Assembly (NCBI RefSeq): GCF_014358015.1
Contig: NZ_JACONV010000003.1
Location: forward strand, 275,854 to 339,853
Direction of reading: 5' to 3'
Source: Pseudomonas triticifolii
Lineage (GTDB): Bacteria > Pseudomonadota > Gammaproteobacteria > Pseudomonadales > Pseudomonadaceae
Length of the DNA stretch: 64,000 bases
Position 1 is the stretch's first letter; every line of letters starts with the position of its first letter. Positions 45,570 through 54,464 of this stretch are shown here, in pieces. The notes under the pieces are model-generated. The model did no database searches. It was not told where the DNA came from and saw only the letters and a list, made by a program, of their open reading frames with translations. The position numbers and the translations under genes were made by a program.

Positions 45570-46412
45570 TCAGGTAAACAACTGGGTGCTCAGATCACGG
45601 CTGGCATCGAGCATGATCGGCAGAAAGCGCTGCTCCAGTTCGCTGCGAGCCACCCGACCGGCACTGGTGCTGACATTGAGCGCGGCGAGTACTTGACCCG
45701 ATGCATCATAGACCGGCACGGCAATCGAGCGAAGCCCCTGCTCCAGTTCCTGGTCGACAATACACCAGCCTTGTTGACGTACCTGCTGCAGGCATTCGAG
45801 CAGCGCTTCGGGCGTGCGAATGGTTCGGCTGGTCTTGGGTTGCAGGTCCACGTGATCAAGGTATTCATGCAACGACACGTCATCCAGCGCCGCCAACAGA
45901 ATACGCCCCATCGACGTGCAGTACGCCGGCAGGCGACCGCCAACTGAAAGATCGACCGATATCAAACGCTGGGTCGTCGCCGACCTGGCTATATAAAGGA
46001 TGTCGTCACCTTCAAGCGTGGCCATGTTGCAGGCCTCATGCAACTGATCGCTCATGCGGTCCAGATAAGGCTGCGAGGAAATCGCCAGCGGTGTCGACGA
46101 CAAATAGGCATGGCCCAGCGTCAGCACCTTGGGCAGCAGCGAATAGGTGCGTCCATCGGTGGTGGCATAGCCCAGCTTGATCAACGTGTGCAAACAACGG
46201 CGCACCGCCGCCCTCGGGATTTCCGTGCGGTGACTGATCTGCGCGATGGTCAGGTGCCGTTTGCGCTCCTGAAAGGCATGAATCACTGCCAACCCGCGCG
46301 CCAGCGAGGTCATGAAATCAGGGTCGCCTGTCAGCGCCTGGATACGCTTGGCAGGCGATGCCACGATTGGCGGAGCCAGCGAGGAAAAAGAATTACGCAG
46401 TTCGTCGTTCAT
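45570..46412 (-). CDS. pcaR: IclR family regulator PcaR
   Basis: The 280-residue protein has an N-terminal winged helix (about 33-95; GLAVIHAFQERKRHLTIAQISHRTEIPRAAVRRCLHTLIKLGY) and a C-terminal IclR effector domain (LHEACNMATLEGDDILYIARS, GRLPAYCTSMGRILLA, GLRSIAVPVYDASGQVLAALNVS). In P. putida PcaR binds beta-ketoadipate and activates pca genes while repressing its own. The adjacent pcaIJF and two clusters of consensus PcaR sites make the assignment firm. PobR and CatR-type relatives are less likely. Confidence 0.92.
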   Translation of the reverse strand: MNDELRNSFSSLAPPIVASPAKRIQALTGDPDFMTSLARGLAVIHAFQERKRHLTIAQISHRTEIPRAAVRRCLHTLIKLGYATTDGRTYSLLPKVLTLGHAYLSSTPLAISSQPYLDRMSDQLHEACNMATLEGDDILYIARSATTQRLISVDLSVGGRLPAYCTSMGRILLAALDDVSLHEYLDHVDLQPKTSRTIRTPEALLECLQQVRQQGWCIVDQELEQGLRSIAVPVYDASGQVLAALNVSTSAGRVARSELEQRFLPIMLDASRDLSTQLFT

Positions 46413-46493
46413 TGCCGCAACCTCTAAACACCCTTTCAGGCCTTGTGAACCGGCGGTTTCAGACCCATGCAGCGCATTGATCCACCTCGGCTT

Positions 46494-46526
46494 GTGCGAT
46501 TATCGAACCAATGGCCGATAATCGCA
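46494..46526. promoter_or_regulatory. PcaR autoregulatory sites upstream of pcaR
   Basis: GTGCGATTATCGAAC (46494-46508) is the exact complement of the PcaR consensus as I remember it, and CCGATAATCGCA (46515-46526) is a second copy facing the other way. They lie 82-114 bases before the pcaR start. The second copy abuts a possible -35 (TTGACC, 46528-46533) of the divergent candidate RNA. Confidence 0.75.
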
Positions 46527-46557
46527 ATTGACCCATGGTAAATATACTTATACCTTT

Positions 46558-46655
46558 ACGACTGCCACGAAGTGACTTCTTGGAAATTACTGGTCAGGTA
46601 CCCACTGAGAAGTCCATGGCAGCGGCCTTGCCCTTTAAGCAAGGCCGTTTTTATT
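46558..46655 (+). ncRNA. Candidate small structured RNA divergent from pcaR
   Basis: No protein-coding frame is convincing here, yet the segment has a promoter-like start (TTGACC-N15-TATACC at 46528-46554) and a clean intrinsic terminator at its end. Between them CTGCCA (46562-46567) pairs with TGGCAG (46617-46622) and GACTTCT (46574-46580) pairs with AGAAGTC (46608-46614), nested one in the other, giving a 5' stem-loop. The transcript would be about 95 bases long, typical of Hfq-dependent RNAs. It may be under PcaR, whose site touches the -35. The RNA is predicted, not known to me. Confidence 0.45.
46623..46655 (+). terminator. Intrinsic terminator not preceded by a protein gene
   Basis: CGGCCTTGC and GCAAGGCCG form a nine-bp stem with a seven-base loop, followed by TTTTTATT. 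The nearest upstream gene, pcaR, is on the other strand, so it must end an RNA starting in the 46.5 kb spacer. Confidence 0.85.
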
Positions 46656-47262
46656 ACAGCGTCTCCTGCGCCACCCTCGAACCCGATCATCCGCTGACAC
46701 TCTTCGCTCGCACGCATTTCTCTCGCGCGTCATCAAGCCTTCAGCTCCACTGAATGACGACGCCGGTTTTCCGTCTGCCCCCCGTCAACTTTTCGATCAT
46801 GAAAGTTCCGTCATTTACATCACCCACTCATACTTCAGAACAATCGTACAAAACCCGTATATCTTTTCAATTATTCCAACTGCTGTAGTTGACGTCTCCG
46901 AACATCTTGGAGATAGTATCCGTCAATTGACCGGCTAACCTCTGTGTATGATCGCGCCACCTGCGAATCCACAGAAGTCAGGTGCGCTGAATCTGCCTTT
47001 CTCCTTCGCGCAGCCGCAATGACGCTGCTGCAAAGGCCGGTCAATGCAGGCCTTGCGCTTGAACCCGAAAACCGTATGTTGCTACGACAGTTGTTATCTC
47101 TGGTGACCGTAGCCGCTGACACCGCCATAAGTTCATTCCTTTTCAGGAGAATCCGACAAGGCCACCTGGCTTTATGGATACTGCAACCTGACACTGAATG
47201 GAACCTGTTTGCAGGGTGCATTGCGTTATCACCAGACTCATTTGACTTGATCAGGTAATACA
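46656..47262. other. Intergenic region before the pit-locus genes
   Basis: About 600 bases. Several short frames cross it on both strands, but none has a ribosome site or family motif. AT-rich parts near 46790-46880 could carry promoters. I see no RNA gene or repeat. Confidence 0.35.
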
Positions 47263-47460
47263 GTGACTAAAGAAGAACTGCGCGCCGAACTTGAGCGCCA
47301 GGAGCAACGTTTCAAGGATGTCTACGGCGGCGAAATCACCACCTATGCCGCGCAACCGGAACCTGAACGCAAACCCTGGCGTAAACGAGCCAGCCTTCGG
47401 GACCAGGCGTTCAAGCAGGAACTGCAAAAAATGGAAGAAGACCTCAAGCAAGAGTCGTAA
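47263..47460 (+). CDS. Small charged conserved hypothetical protein
   Basis: The 65-residue protein, probably started by GTG, is strongly charged and helical ([45 protein letters not shown]). It has no membrane segment or cysteine, and the middle is Pro/Glu/Arg-rich. It lies 200 bases before pitA in the same direction. The function is unknown. Confidence 0.65.
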   Translation: MTKEELRAELERQEQRFKDVYGGEITTYAAQPEPERKPWRKRASLRDQAFKQELQKMEEDLKQES

Positions 47461-47663
47461 CTGACAATTCTTGAAGGCGCTTTCAGTCTGAACTGCGTCA
47501 TCGTCGCCCGGAATTACCGTGTCACTGCCTCGCTGCATCTTCAGAGAGGCGGCGCTCATGCGTCTTTTTTTTGGTTTCAGGCGACACCGATCGAGGCCGA
47601 CAAGTCGATCCGTATTTTTTCTGTCATAATCGCGCCCCCTTCAGACCGGGTCAGAAAATCTAC

Positions 47664-49136
47664 ATGATCGAATTATTCAGCGGGCTAGATGCTTGGGTGC
47701 TTGTGAGCCTGTTGCTTGCCCTGGCCTTCGTCCTTGCCTTCGAGTTCATCAATGGCTTTCATGACACCGCGAACGCGGTGGCAACTGTCATTTACACGAA
47801 AGCCATGCCGCCGCACCTGGCTGTCATCCTTTCCGGTGTGTTCAACTTTCTCGGCGTGTTGCTGGGCGGCGTGGGCGTGGCATACGCCATCGTTCACCTG
47901 CTGCCGGTCGAACTGCTGATCAACGTCAATACCGGTCACGGCCTGGCCATGGTGTTCTCGCTGCTGGCAGCAGCGATCACCTGGAACCTGGGCACCTGGT
48001 ACTTCGGCATTCCGGCCTCCAGCTCCCACACGCTGATCGGTTCGATCCTGGGCGTCGGCCTGGCCAACGCCCTGATCAACGACATCCCGCTGGCCGATGG
48101 CGTCAACTGGCAGAAGGCAATCGATATCGGTGCTTCTCTGGTGTTCTCGCCACTGGCAGGTTTCCTGGTGGCAGGCCTGGTACTGATCGCACTGAAATGG
48201 TGGCGTCCGCTGTCCAAGATGCACAAGACACCGGAACAGCGTCGCAAGCTGGACGACAAGAAGCACCCTCCATTCTGGAACCGACTGGTGCTGGTGATTT
48301 CCGCCATGGCCGTCAGCTTCGTGCACGGCTCCAACGATGGTCAGAAAGGCATCGGCCTGATCATGCTGGTGCTGATCGGCATCGTGCCGAGCCAGTTCGT
48401 ACTGGACCTCAACAGCACGACCTACCAGATCGAACGTACACGCGACGCCACTCAGCATTTGAGCCAGTTCTACCAGCGCAACAGCAGCACGCTGGGCGAA
48501 TACCTGGCGATGGGCAAGGCGGAAAAAGGCGACCTGCCTTCCAGCTCCGCGTGCAACCCGGAACAGACCGAGCCGACCATCGACGCACTGCTTGATCGTT
48601 TGAAAGGTGTTTCCGATTACCATTCGATGCCGTCCGAAAGCCGCATCGAAGTCCGTCGTTACCTGCTGTGCCTGGACGACACGGCCCGCAAGGTCGGCAA
48701 ACTGCCAGGCCTTGAAGCGCGTGAAAAATCCGACCTTGAAAAGCTGCGTAAAGACCTGACCGGCACCACCGAATATGCACCGTTCTGGGTGATTCTGGCG
48801 GTGGCATTGGCTCTGGGTATCGGCACCATGGTCGGCTGGAAGCGTGTGGTACTGACCATTGGCGAGAAGATCGGCAAGCAGGGCATGACCTACGCACAAG
48901 GCATGTCAGCGCAGATCACCACCGCCTGCGCCATCGGCATGGCCAACGTGTTCAGCCTGCCGGTTTCGACCACGCACATTCTGTCTTCGGGCGTTGCTGG
49001 CACCATGGTCGCGAACAAGAGCGGCCTGCAAGGCGGCACCGTGCGGACCATCCTGCTGGCCTGGGTACTGACCCTGCCCGCCACGGTTACGTTGTCGGCC
49101 TGCCTGTTCTGGCTGGCGTCCAAGGCATTGTCCTGA
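47664..49136 (+). CDS. pitA: Low-affinity inorganic phosphate transporter
   Basis: The 490-residue PiT-family inner-membrane symporter has two PHO4 signature halves: EFINGFHDTANAVATVIYTKAM near the N-terminus and TACAIGMANVFSLPVSTTHILSSGVAGTM near the C-terminus, joined by a long cytoplasmic loop (about 230-400). It imports phosphate complexed with divalent metal, driven by protons. The ATG at 47664 fits the known start of Pseudomonas homologues; a longer frame from 47571 lacks any motif. A strong hairpin follows. Confidence 0.92.
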   Translation: MIELFSGLDAWVLVSLLLALAFVLAFEFINGFHDTANAVATVIYTKAMPPHLAVILSGVFNFLGVLLGGVGVAYAIVHLLPVELLINVNTGHGLAMVFSLLAAAITWNLGTWYFGIPASSSHTLIGSILGVGLANALINDIPLADGVNWQKAIDIGASLVFSPLAGFLVAGLVLIALKWWRPLSKMHKTPEQRRKLDDKKHPPFWNRLVLVISAMAVSFVHGSNDGQKGIGLIMLVLIGIVPSQFVLDLNSTTYQIERTRDATQHLSQFYQRNSSTLGEYLAMGKAEKGDLPSSSACNPEQTEPTIDALLDRLKGVSDYHSMPSESRIEVRRYLLCLDDTARKVGKLPGLEAREKSDLEKLRKDLTGTTEYAPFWVILAVALALGIGTMVGWKRVVLTIGEKIGKQGMTYAQGMSAQITTACAIGMANVFSLPVSTTHILSSGVAGTMVANKSGLQGGTVRTILLAWVLTLPATVTLSACLFWLASKALS

Positions 49137-49144
49137 CCTGAACC

Positions 49145-49179
49145 CACTCGGGCAGTGCGACCTTCGCACCGCCCGAGTG
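49145..49179. terminator. Long hairpin between convergent pitA and HerA-like gene
   Basis: CACTCGGGC pairs with GCCCGAGTG and, inside it, GTGCGA with TCGCAC, leaving one A-C mismatch. The stem is 15 bp. It lies between two convergent stops and has no T run, so it may be a shared rho-aided or processing-protection hairpin. Confidence 0.6.
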
Positions 49180-49187
49180 AACCGGCC

Positions 49188-50675
49188 TTACCTGCGCTTC
49201 TTCGTGCCCAACAACGACCCCATCAAACCGCGCACCAACTCCCGCCCCAACTGACTCGCTGCCTGACGCATGGCATTCTTCATCGCCTGACCGGCCAGCC
49301 CGCCCAGAAAATCTCCCGCCTTGTCACTGAAGCTTTCTTCGGGCTTGCCATGCGCTTCAACACCATCCGCCGCATCAGACCCGGACACCTTGCGCGCCGC
49401 CAGCATCTCGTACGCGGACTCCCGATCCACTGGCTTGTCATAACGCATGCCGAGGGATGAACGGGCGATCAGCCGCGCACGCTCGTCTGTCGTCAAAGGT
49501 CCGATGCGAGACTGTGGCGGGGCAATGAGCACACGCTGCACCATGGCGGGCGTACCCTTGTCCTGCAGCGTACCGACCAGCGCTTCGCCGGTGCCCAGTT
49601 CAGTCAATACGCTCAGCGTGTCGAACGCGGGGTTGGGTCTGAATCCGTCGGCCACAGCGCGCAGTGACTTCTGTTCCTTGGCCGTGAACGCGCGCAAACC
49701 ATGCTGAATCCGCAACCCCAACTGGGCAAGCACCTCATCGGGCAGATCACTGGGTGACTGGGTCACGAAATACACACCCACGCCTTTGGAGCGGATCAGG
49801 CGCACCACCTGCTCGAGCCTTTCCTGCAACGCCTTGGGCGTATCGGCAAACAACAGGTGGGCTTCATCGAAGAACAAGGCCAGCAAGGGCTTGTCGGCGT
49901 CGCCTCGCTCAGGCAGTTGCTCGAACAACTCAGCCAGTAGCCACAACAGGAATGTCGCGTAGACTTTCGGTGCTTCATGCACCAGCCGGCTGGCGTCCAA
50001 CAGATGGATGCGCCCTCGTCCATCACTGTCCGGCTGCAGAATGTCCTCCAGTTGCAGAGCAGGCTCGCCGAACAACGCCTCGGCACCCTGCTGCTCAAGC
50101 ACGGCCAGACGCCGTTGCAGTGCCTGACTTGAGCCAGTGGTCATCAGTGCGCTGTCCTCGCCCAGCAAGTGCGGGTTATCACGCAGGTGATTGAGCAGCG
50201 CCTTGAGGTCCTTGATGTCCAGCAGCAACAGGCCCTCACGATCAGCCACCTTGAACGCGGCGTACAGCGCTGATTGCTGGCTGTCCGTCAGTTCCAGCAG
50301 GTTGCCCAGCAACAGAGGTCCCATTTCGCTCAACGTCGTGCGCAGAGGATGACCCGACTTGCCATCAATGTCCCACAAAGTGACTGGATAAGCCTGAGGT
50401 TGATGGTTAAGCCAGGGCATCCCGGCGATCCGCTCGGCGATCTTGCCTTGCGGATTGCCTGCGGCCCCCAGACCACACAGATCACCTTTGATATCGGCCG
50501 CAAACACTGCAACCCCGGCATCACTGAAGAGTTCAGCCAGACGCTGCAGCGTGACCGTCTTGCCCGTACCCGTCGCGCCTGCGATCAGCCCGTGGCGATT
50601 GGCCAGACGCAAGGACTGAGAGACGGGCTGCCCGTCTGCGGTAGCACCTGGAATCATTTCCTGAGAATCGTGCAT
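49188..50675 (-). CDS. HerA-like ATPase (DUF853/YjgR family)
   Basis: The 495-residue P-loop protein of the HerA/FtsK superfamily carries Walker A GATGTGKTVTLQ (about residues 33-44), Walker B LLALFFDEAHLLFAD (about 265-279) and the further motif SKGVGVYFVTQSPSDLPDEVLAQLGLRIQHGLRAFT (sensor and arginine region). The DUF853 members are predicted bipolar DNA helicases or DNA pumps, but E. coli YjgR has no settled role. The N-terminal ADGQPVSQSLRLANRHGLIAG is the small beta domain of the family. It appears monocistronic. Confidence 0.85.
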   Translation of the reverse strand: MHDSQEMIPGATADGQPVSQSLRLANRHGLIAGATGTGKTVTLQRLAELFSDAGVAVFAADIKGDLCGLGAAGNPQGKIAERIAGMPWLNHQPQAYPVTLWDIDGKSGHPLRTTLSEMGPLLLGNLLELTDSQQSALYAAFKVADREGLLLLDIKDLKALLNHLRDNPHLLGEDSALMTTGSSQALQRRLAVLEQQGAEALFGEPALQLEDILQPDSDGRGRIHLLDASRLVHEAPKVYATFLLWLLAELFEQLPERGDADKPLLALFFDEAHLLFADTPKALQERLEQVVRLIRSKGVGVYFVTQSPSDLPDEVLAQLGLRIQHGLRAFTAKEQKSLRAVADGFRPNPAFDTLSVLTELGTGEALVGTLQDKGTPAMVQRVLIAPPQSRIGPLTTDERARLIARSSLGMRYDKPVDRESAYEMLAARKVSGSDAADGVEAHGKPEESFSDKAGDFLGGLAGQAMKNAMRQAASQLGRELVRGLMGSLLGTKKRR

Positions 50676-50944
50676 GTTTCACCTTCTCCAAACCATGAGA
50701 CGTGCTGGCCTTGGGCGCAGCGGTTACGGTATCGACCCGCTCAGGCGCGAACGCCTGCACCGTGCATCATCCCCCCAAACAGGCGCTCGCGTCTGCCGCC
50801 TGCCCGCCGGGCGGTCCATCCCGCCACGAGCATCTATTCTTTGGGAGGATCAAGAAAAAATGATCCCGGTTCGGAGGAATGTGCCGTGCATATGGCGGAC
50901 ATGACGATGTTCTATGCGCACGCCCGCAGTGGGGTGCGCACGCA

Positions 50945-51121
50945 TCAACTGCCCTTGGGGTGATCTTCAGCCAATTGCTGCAACTGGTGCCACAACTCGG
51001 CTGCACCTTCGAAGTCGGTACCGTTTTCAGGCGTCAGGGCATCGGGGTCGTAACGGCTCAGGCAGCCTTCGCCGAGCGTGGCGGGAGCGGTGGAAGTGGC
51101 TTTATCGAGAGGGTCGGTCAT
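50945..51121 (-). CDS. Small hypothetical protein
   Basis: The 58-residue acidic protein (MTDPLDKATSTAP... SRYDPDALTPENGTDFEGAAELWHQLQQLAEDHPKG) has no motif I know. A longer frame continues upstream to 51181, where it would touch the purU stop; the ATG at 51121 has no strong ribosome site. It follows purU on the same strand and may be cotranscribed. Confidence 0.5.
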   Translation of the reverse strand: MTDPLDKATSTAPATLGEGCLSRYDPDALTPENGTDFEGAAELWHQLQQLAEDHPKGS

Positions 51122-51180
51122 GGGGATGTCCGCCTGGGAGACTGGCAGGAGCGCCGTACAGGCGATCCTGCCACAACGCA

Positions 51181-52032
51181 TCAGTCGAAAACGACTGTCT
51201 TGTTGTCATGCACCAGCACACGGTCTTCAAGGTGCGCACGCAAACCACGCGCCAGCACCATCTTTTCGACGTCACGGCCGAAACGCACCATGTTCTCGAT
51301 GCTGTCGCGATGGCTGACGCGCACCACGTCCTGCTCGATGATCGGACCTGCGTCCAGCTCTTCCGTGACGTAGTGGCAGGTTGCACCAATCAGTTTCACC
51401 CCACGCAGGGAAGCCTGGTGATAAGGCTTGGCACCCACGAACGAGGGCAGGAAGCTGTGGTGAATGTTGATCACCTGATGCGCGTATTCGCGGCACAGCT
51501 GAGGCGGCAGAATTTGCATGTAACGCGCCAGTACAACCACATCGGCCTGATGATGACCGACCAGACGCGACACTTCGGCAAACGCCGGTTCCTTGTCCTT
51601 GGGATCGACAGGCACGTGGTAATAAGGAATGTCATGCCACTCGACCATGCTGCGCAGGTCCTGGTGGTTGGAGATCACGCAGGCAATGTCGCAATCGAGT
51701 TCATCGCTGTGCCAGCGGTGCAGCAAGTCCGCCAGACAGTGTGATTCGCGACTGGCCATGAGCACCACGCGCTTCTTCTGAGCAGAATCGGTGATGCGCC
51801 AGTCCATCGAGAACTCTTCGGCGATCGGGGTGAACGCCTCGCGAAAACCGTCCAGGTCGAACGGCAGCGTGTCGGCCCGGATCTCGTGACGCATGAAAAA
51901 CCAGCCGCTGAGATTATCCGAATGATGGCTCGCTTCGGTGATCCAGCCGTTATGGGAAGCCAGAAAGTTACTGACTTTGGCAACGATGCCGACACGGTCC
52001 GGGCAAGCAATCACCAGACGAAAAGTGCGCAT
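51181..52032 (-). CDS. purU: Formyltetrahydrofolate deformylase
   Basis: The 283-residue enzyme hydrolyses 10-formyl-THF to THF and formate, balancing one-carbon pools. It has an N-terminal ACT domain (about 1-80, FRLVIACPDRVGIVAKVSNFLASHNGWI) that binds Met/Gly regulators in E. coli. A formyltransferase domain (about 90-283) follows with catalytic Asn-His-Asp features in INIHHSFLPSFVGAKPYHQA and HYVTEELDAGPIIEQD. The length is normal. It is divergent from mvaT. Confidence 0.92.
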   Translation of the reverse strand: MRTFRLVIACPDRVGIVAKVSNFLASHNGWITEASHHSDNLSGWFFMRHEIRADTLPFDLDGFREAFTPIAEEFSMDWRITDSAQKKRVVLMASRESHCLADLLHRWHSDELDCDIACVISNHQDLRSMVEWHDIPYYHVPVDPKDKEPAFAEVSRLVGHHQADVVVLARYMQILPPQLCREYAHQVINIHHSFLPSFVGAKPYHQASLRGVKLIGATCHYVTEELDAGPIIEQDVVRVSHRDSIENMVRFGRDVEKMVLARGLRAHLEDRVLVHDNKTVVFD

Positions 52033-52392
52033 TAGGGGAAACTCCAGAACTTCGCAAAGCCGCCATTCTAGCGACTGCGCGGGAAAACTGCAGTATCTGT
52101 GTTGCCTGAATCCACGCGGTCACGCGGGCACGACGAGGGTAGAAGATTGCATGGTGCCAGTACGGCTTTTTTGCGCACGCAATGCTAAAAACAATCCCCG
52201 TACTTAAGAAGGGTTTTATCGCAAGGCTGTTAGTAGTGAAAACCGCGCCGATCTAGTTCGGCAGTCTGTAGGACGTGTGTATATTTCTAAATAATTCAAA
52301 TAAAACTTTTATTTAATGTTTACTTGCCCGGTGCCTCTGACTATTATTGCGTCACTGTCTCCCTGCCACCCTTCACAACATAAGGTCCCCTC
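52033..52392. promoter_or_regulatory. Divergent promoter region of purU and mvaT
   Basis: 360 bases with the AT-rich core at 52275-52325 (repeated AATT, ATTTAAT and TAAAACTTTT patches) that probably holds the mvaT promoter and could bind MvaT itself. No gene is visible. Confidence 0.4.
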
Positions 52393-52773
52393 ATGTCCCT
52401 GATCAACGAATACCGCGCCACAGAAGATGCCATCAAAGAACTGCAAGCCCGTTTGAAGAACCTGTCGCAAGACGGCAAATTGCAAACCGAGCTGGAATTC
52501 GAAGGTAAACTGCGCACGCTGATGGGCGAATATCAAAAATCGCTGCGTGACATCATTGCCCTGCTGGATCCGGACTCCAAGGTCAACAAAGCCCCTCGTG
52601 GCGGCGCCGTGAAAACTACCGGTACCAAGCGCGCCCGTAAGGTCAAGCAATACAAGAACCCGCACAATGGCGAAGTCATCGAAACCAAAGGTGGCAACCA
52701 CAAAACACTGAAAGAGTGGAAAGCCAAGTGGGGCGGTGACGAGGTAGAAAGCTGGGCTACTCTGCTGGGCTAA
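52393..52773 (+). CDS. mvaT: MvaT-type H-NS family histone-like protein
   Basis: The 126-residue xenogeneic silencer of Pseudomonas has an N-terminal coiled-coil dimerisation part (about 1-60, LINEYRATEDAIKELQARLKNL). A linker and a C-terminal DNA-binding part follow (about 75-125), with KVKQYKNPHNGEVIETKGGNHKTLKEWKAKWG. It coats AT-rich and acquired DNA and represses it, so the AT-rich xaxAB promoter region is a plausible target. MvaV is the close paralogue and cannot be excluded as the better name. It is monocistronic with a clear terminator. Confidence 0.9.
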   Translation: MSLINEYRATEDAIKELQARLKNLSQDGKLQTELEFEGKLRTLMGEYQKSLRDIIALLDPDSKVNKAPRGGAVKTTGTKRARKVKQYKNPHNGEVIETKGGNHKTLKEWKAKWGGDEVESWATLLG

Positions 52774-52802
52774 GCATCACGAAGTCGTTTATTCGCGACT
52801 TG

Positions 52803-52830
52803 AAAACGCCAGCTTGCTGGCGTTTTTTAT
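52803..52830. terminator. Terminator of mvaT, shared with convergent sbcB
   Basis: AACGCCAG-CTTG-CTGGCGTT is an eight-bp stem followed by TTTT. Reading the other strand, the stem is followed by TTTTC, which gives weaker termination for sbcB. Confidence 0.85.
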
Positions 52831-52854
52831 TGCCCATCATTTGGTCCTCGGGCA

Positions 52855-54285
52855 TCAGGTACCCAGTCGGGTGCGCAGCAGCTGGACATAGTCCTGCCAC
52901 TGCCTGAGCACCTCCAACTGCTCTGGCTTGGCATTAAGCGACAACTCCACAAGCGCTTTGGTGAAGCCCTGCAAAGTATTCGGCGCACCCGCTTCAGGGC
53001 TGTGCAATCGTGTCTGACAAAAATCACGCCACCGCTGTTGCTCTTCAGCGCTCAGGGTCTCTGGAAAGTTGCGGGCCCGATAGCGAAACAACAACTCGGG
53101 CAAGCGCGCATCGTCAAATGGCCATGCACCACGCGCCAGTTGCTCGGGCTCTGCACTGCGAACTTGTTCACAAAGCCGGCGATCCCGATCGCCGATAAAT
53201 CCGTCATACAATTGCTGCTCGGGATCTTCACTGGCAGCGAAATCATCCTTGCCGTAAAGCACGTGTAGTTTTTCCTGCCAAACTTCCTGACCTTCTCTCA
53301 ATCGCAACGCGCGGTCCTGATAGCTCGCCATGTCCAGTTGCAAACGCTCTTGATCTTCGGAGCGCAGCACACCCAGTGGAGCAACCACCGGGCAGCGATT
53401 TATATGCAATAGTTTGAGCGGGACCGGTAGCTCGCCCTCGGCCAGCGCGTCATGGCGGGTATATAAGCGTTGCTTCAGCGTTTCAGCGTCATGCTCGAGT
53501 AACGGAGAAGGGTCTTGATATAAATCGCACACGATCAGTGCATTGCGATTATGCGGATGCCAGGCCAGAGGCAACACCACCCCGAGGTAATTACGGGCAG
53601 CAGAAAAACGTCCCGAGATATGCACCAGCGGCTGCATCAGACGAATCTGATCCAGAACCTTATGTTTACTGCGCAGTGTGAACAAATAGTCATACAGCCT
53701 GGGTTGTTTTTCACGAACCAGCCGCGCCAGCGCAATAGTTGCACGCACATCGGACAACGCATCGTGGGCCTGGCCGTGATCGATGCCATTGGCCGCCGTG
53801 AGACGTTCGAGCTTCAATGTGACGCGCCCGCCTTCCTCGGGCCAGACGATCCCGTCAGGCCGCAACGCATAGGCTGCGCGCACGACGTCGATCAGGTCCC
53901 ACCGACTGTTTCCGCCCTGCCACTCGCGGGCGTAAGGGTCGAAAAAGTTGCGATAAAGACTGTAACGCGTCACTTCATCGTCGAACCGCAACGTGTTGTA
54001 GCCAGCGCCACAGGTGCCGGGAGCCGAGAGTTCGGCATGCACCCGCGTCATGAAATCGGCTTCGCACAATCCTTTCTCAGCCAGTGTGGCCGGGGTGATT
54101 CCGGTGATCACGCAAGCGGCAGGGTGCGGCAGAATATCGTCGCTGGGCTGGCAGTAAAGATTGACCGGTGGCGCGATTTCGTTGAGCTGGGCATCGGTGC
54201 GAATACCGGCCATCTGCAGCGCTCGATCATTGCGCGGGTTGATCCCGGTGGTTTCGTAGTCGTACCAGAAGATGCTGGAGGTCAC
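52855..54285 (-). CDS. sbcB: Exodeoxyribonuclease I
   Basis: The 476-residue protein, close to the 475 of E. coli ExoI, degrades single-stranded DNA 3' to 5' in recombination and repair. The N-terminal DEDDh exonuclease region shows FWYDYETTGINP (first Asp and Glu), GYNTLRFDDEVTRY and the HxxxxD element HDALSDVRAT. The SH3-like and helical C-terminal parts (residues 200-476) follow. The start is GTG at 54285, six bases after CAGGA; the frame runs another 49 codons upstream without motif support. It faces away from the MoxR operon. Confidence 0.9.
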   Translation of the reverse strand: MTSSIFWYDYETTGINPRNDRALQMAGIRTDAQLNEIAPPVNLYCQPSDDILPHPAACVITGITPATLAEKGLCEADFMTRVHAELSAPGTCGAGYNTLRFDDEVTRYSLYRNFFDPYAREWQGGNSRWDLIDVVRAAYALRPDGIVWPEEGGRVTLKLERLTAANGIDHGQAHDALSDVRATIALARLVREKQPRLYDYLFTLRSKHKVLDQIRLMQPLVHISGRFSAARNYLGVVLPLAWHPHNRNALIVCDLYQDPSPLLEHDAETLKQRLYTRHDALAEGELPVPLKLLHINRCPVVAPLGVLRSEDQERLQLDMASYQDRALRLREGQEVWQEKLHVLYGKDDFAASEDPEQQLYDGFIGDRDRRLCEQVRSAEPEQLARGAWPFDDARLPELLFRYRARNFPETLSAEEQQRWRDFCQTRLHSPEAGAPNTLQGFTKALVELSLNAKPEQLEVLRQWQDYVQLLRTRLGT

Positions 54286-54464
54286 GGGCTGATCCTGAAC
54301 AAAAGACCCTTGAAGTGTAGGGCGTGGAGCAGGACGTTGGCTAATCGGAAGACGCGCCAGGCCCACGATACGTTTTCTTACAGGATCTGTTTTGACAGGT
54401 CGGTTGCTTAGCATCGCCTTGGTAGCTAGCATCAGTTTTCGCCTTCAGGTAATGCCTCCCGATC

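Noticed and set aside
46535..46753. 72-codon frame after pcaR spacer
   Set aside because: It runs through the intrinsic terminator at 46623-46655 and has no ribosome site; the structured RNA reading explains the segment better.
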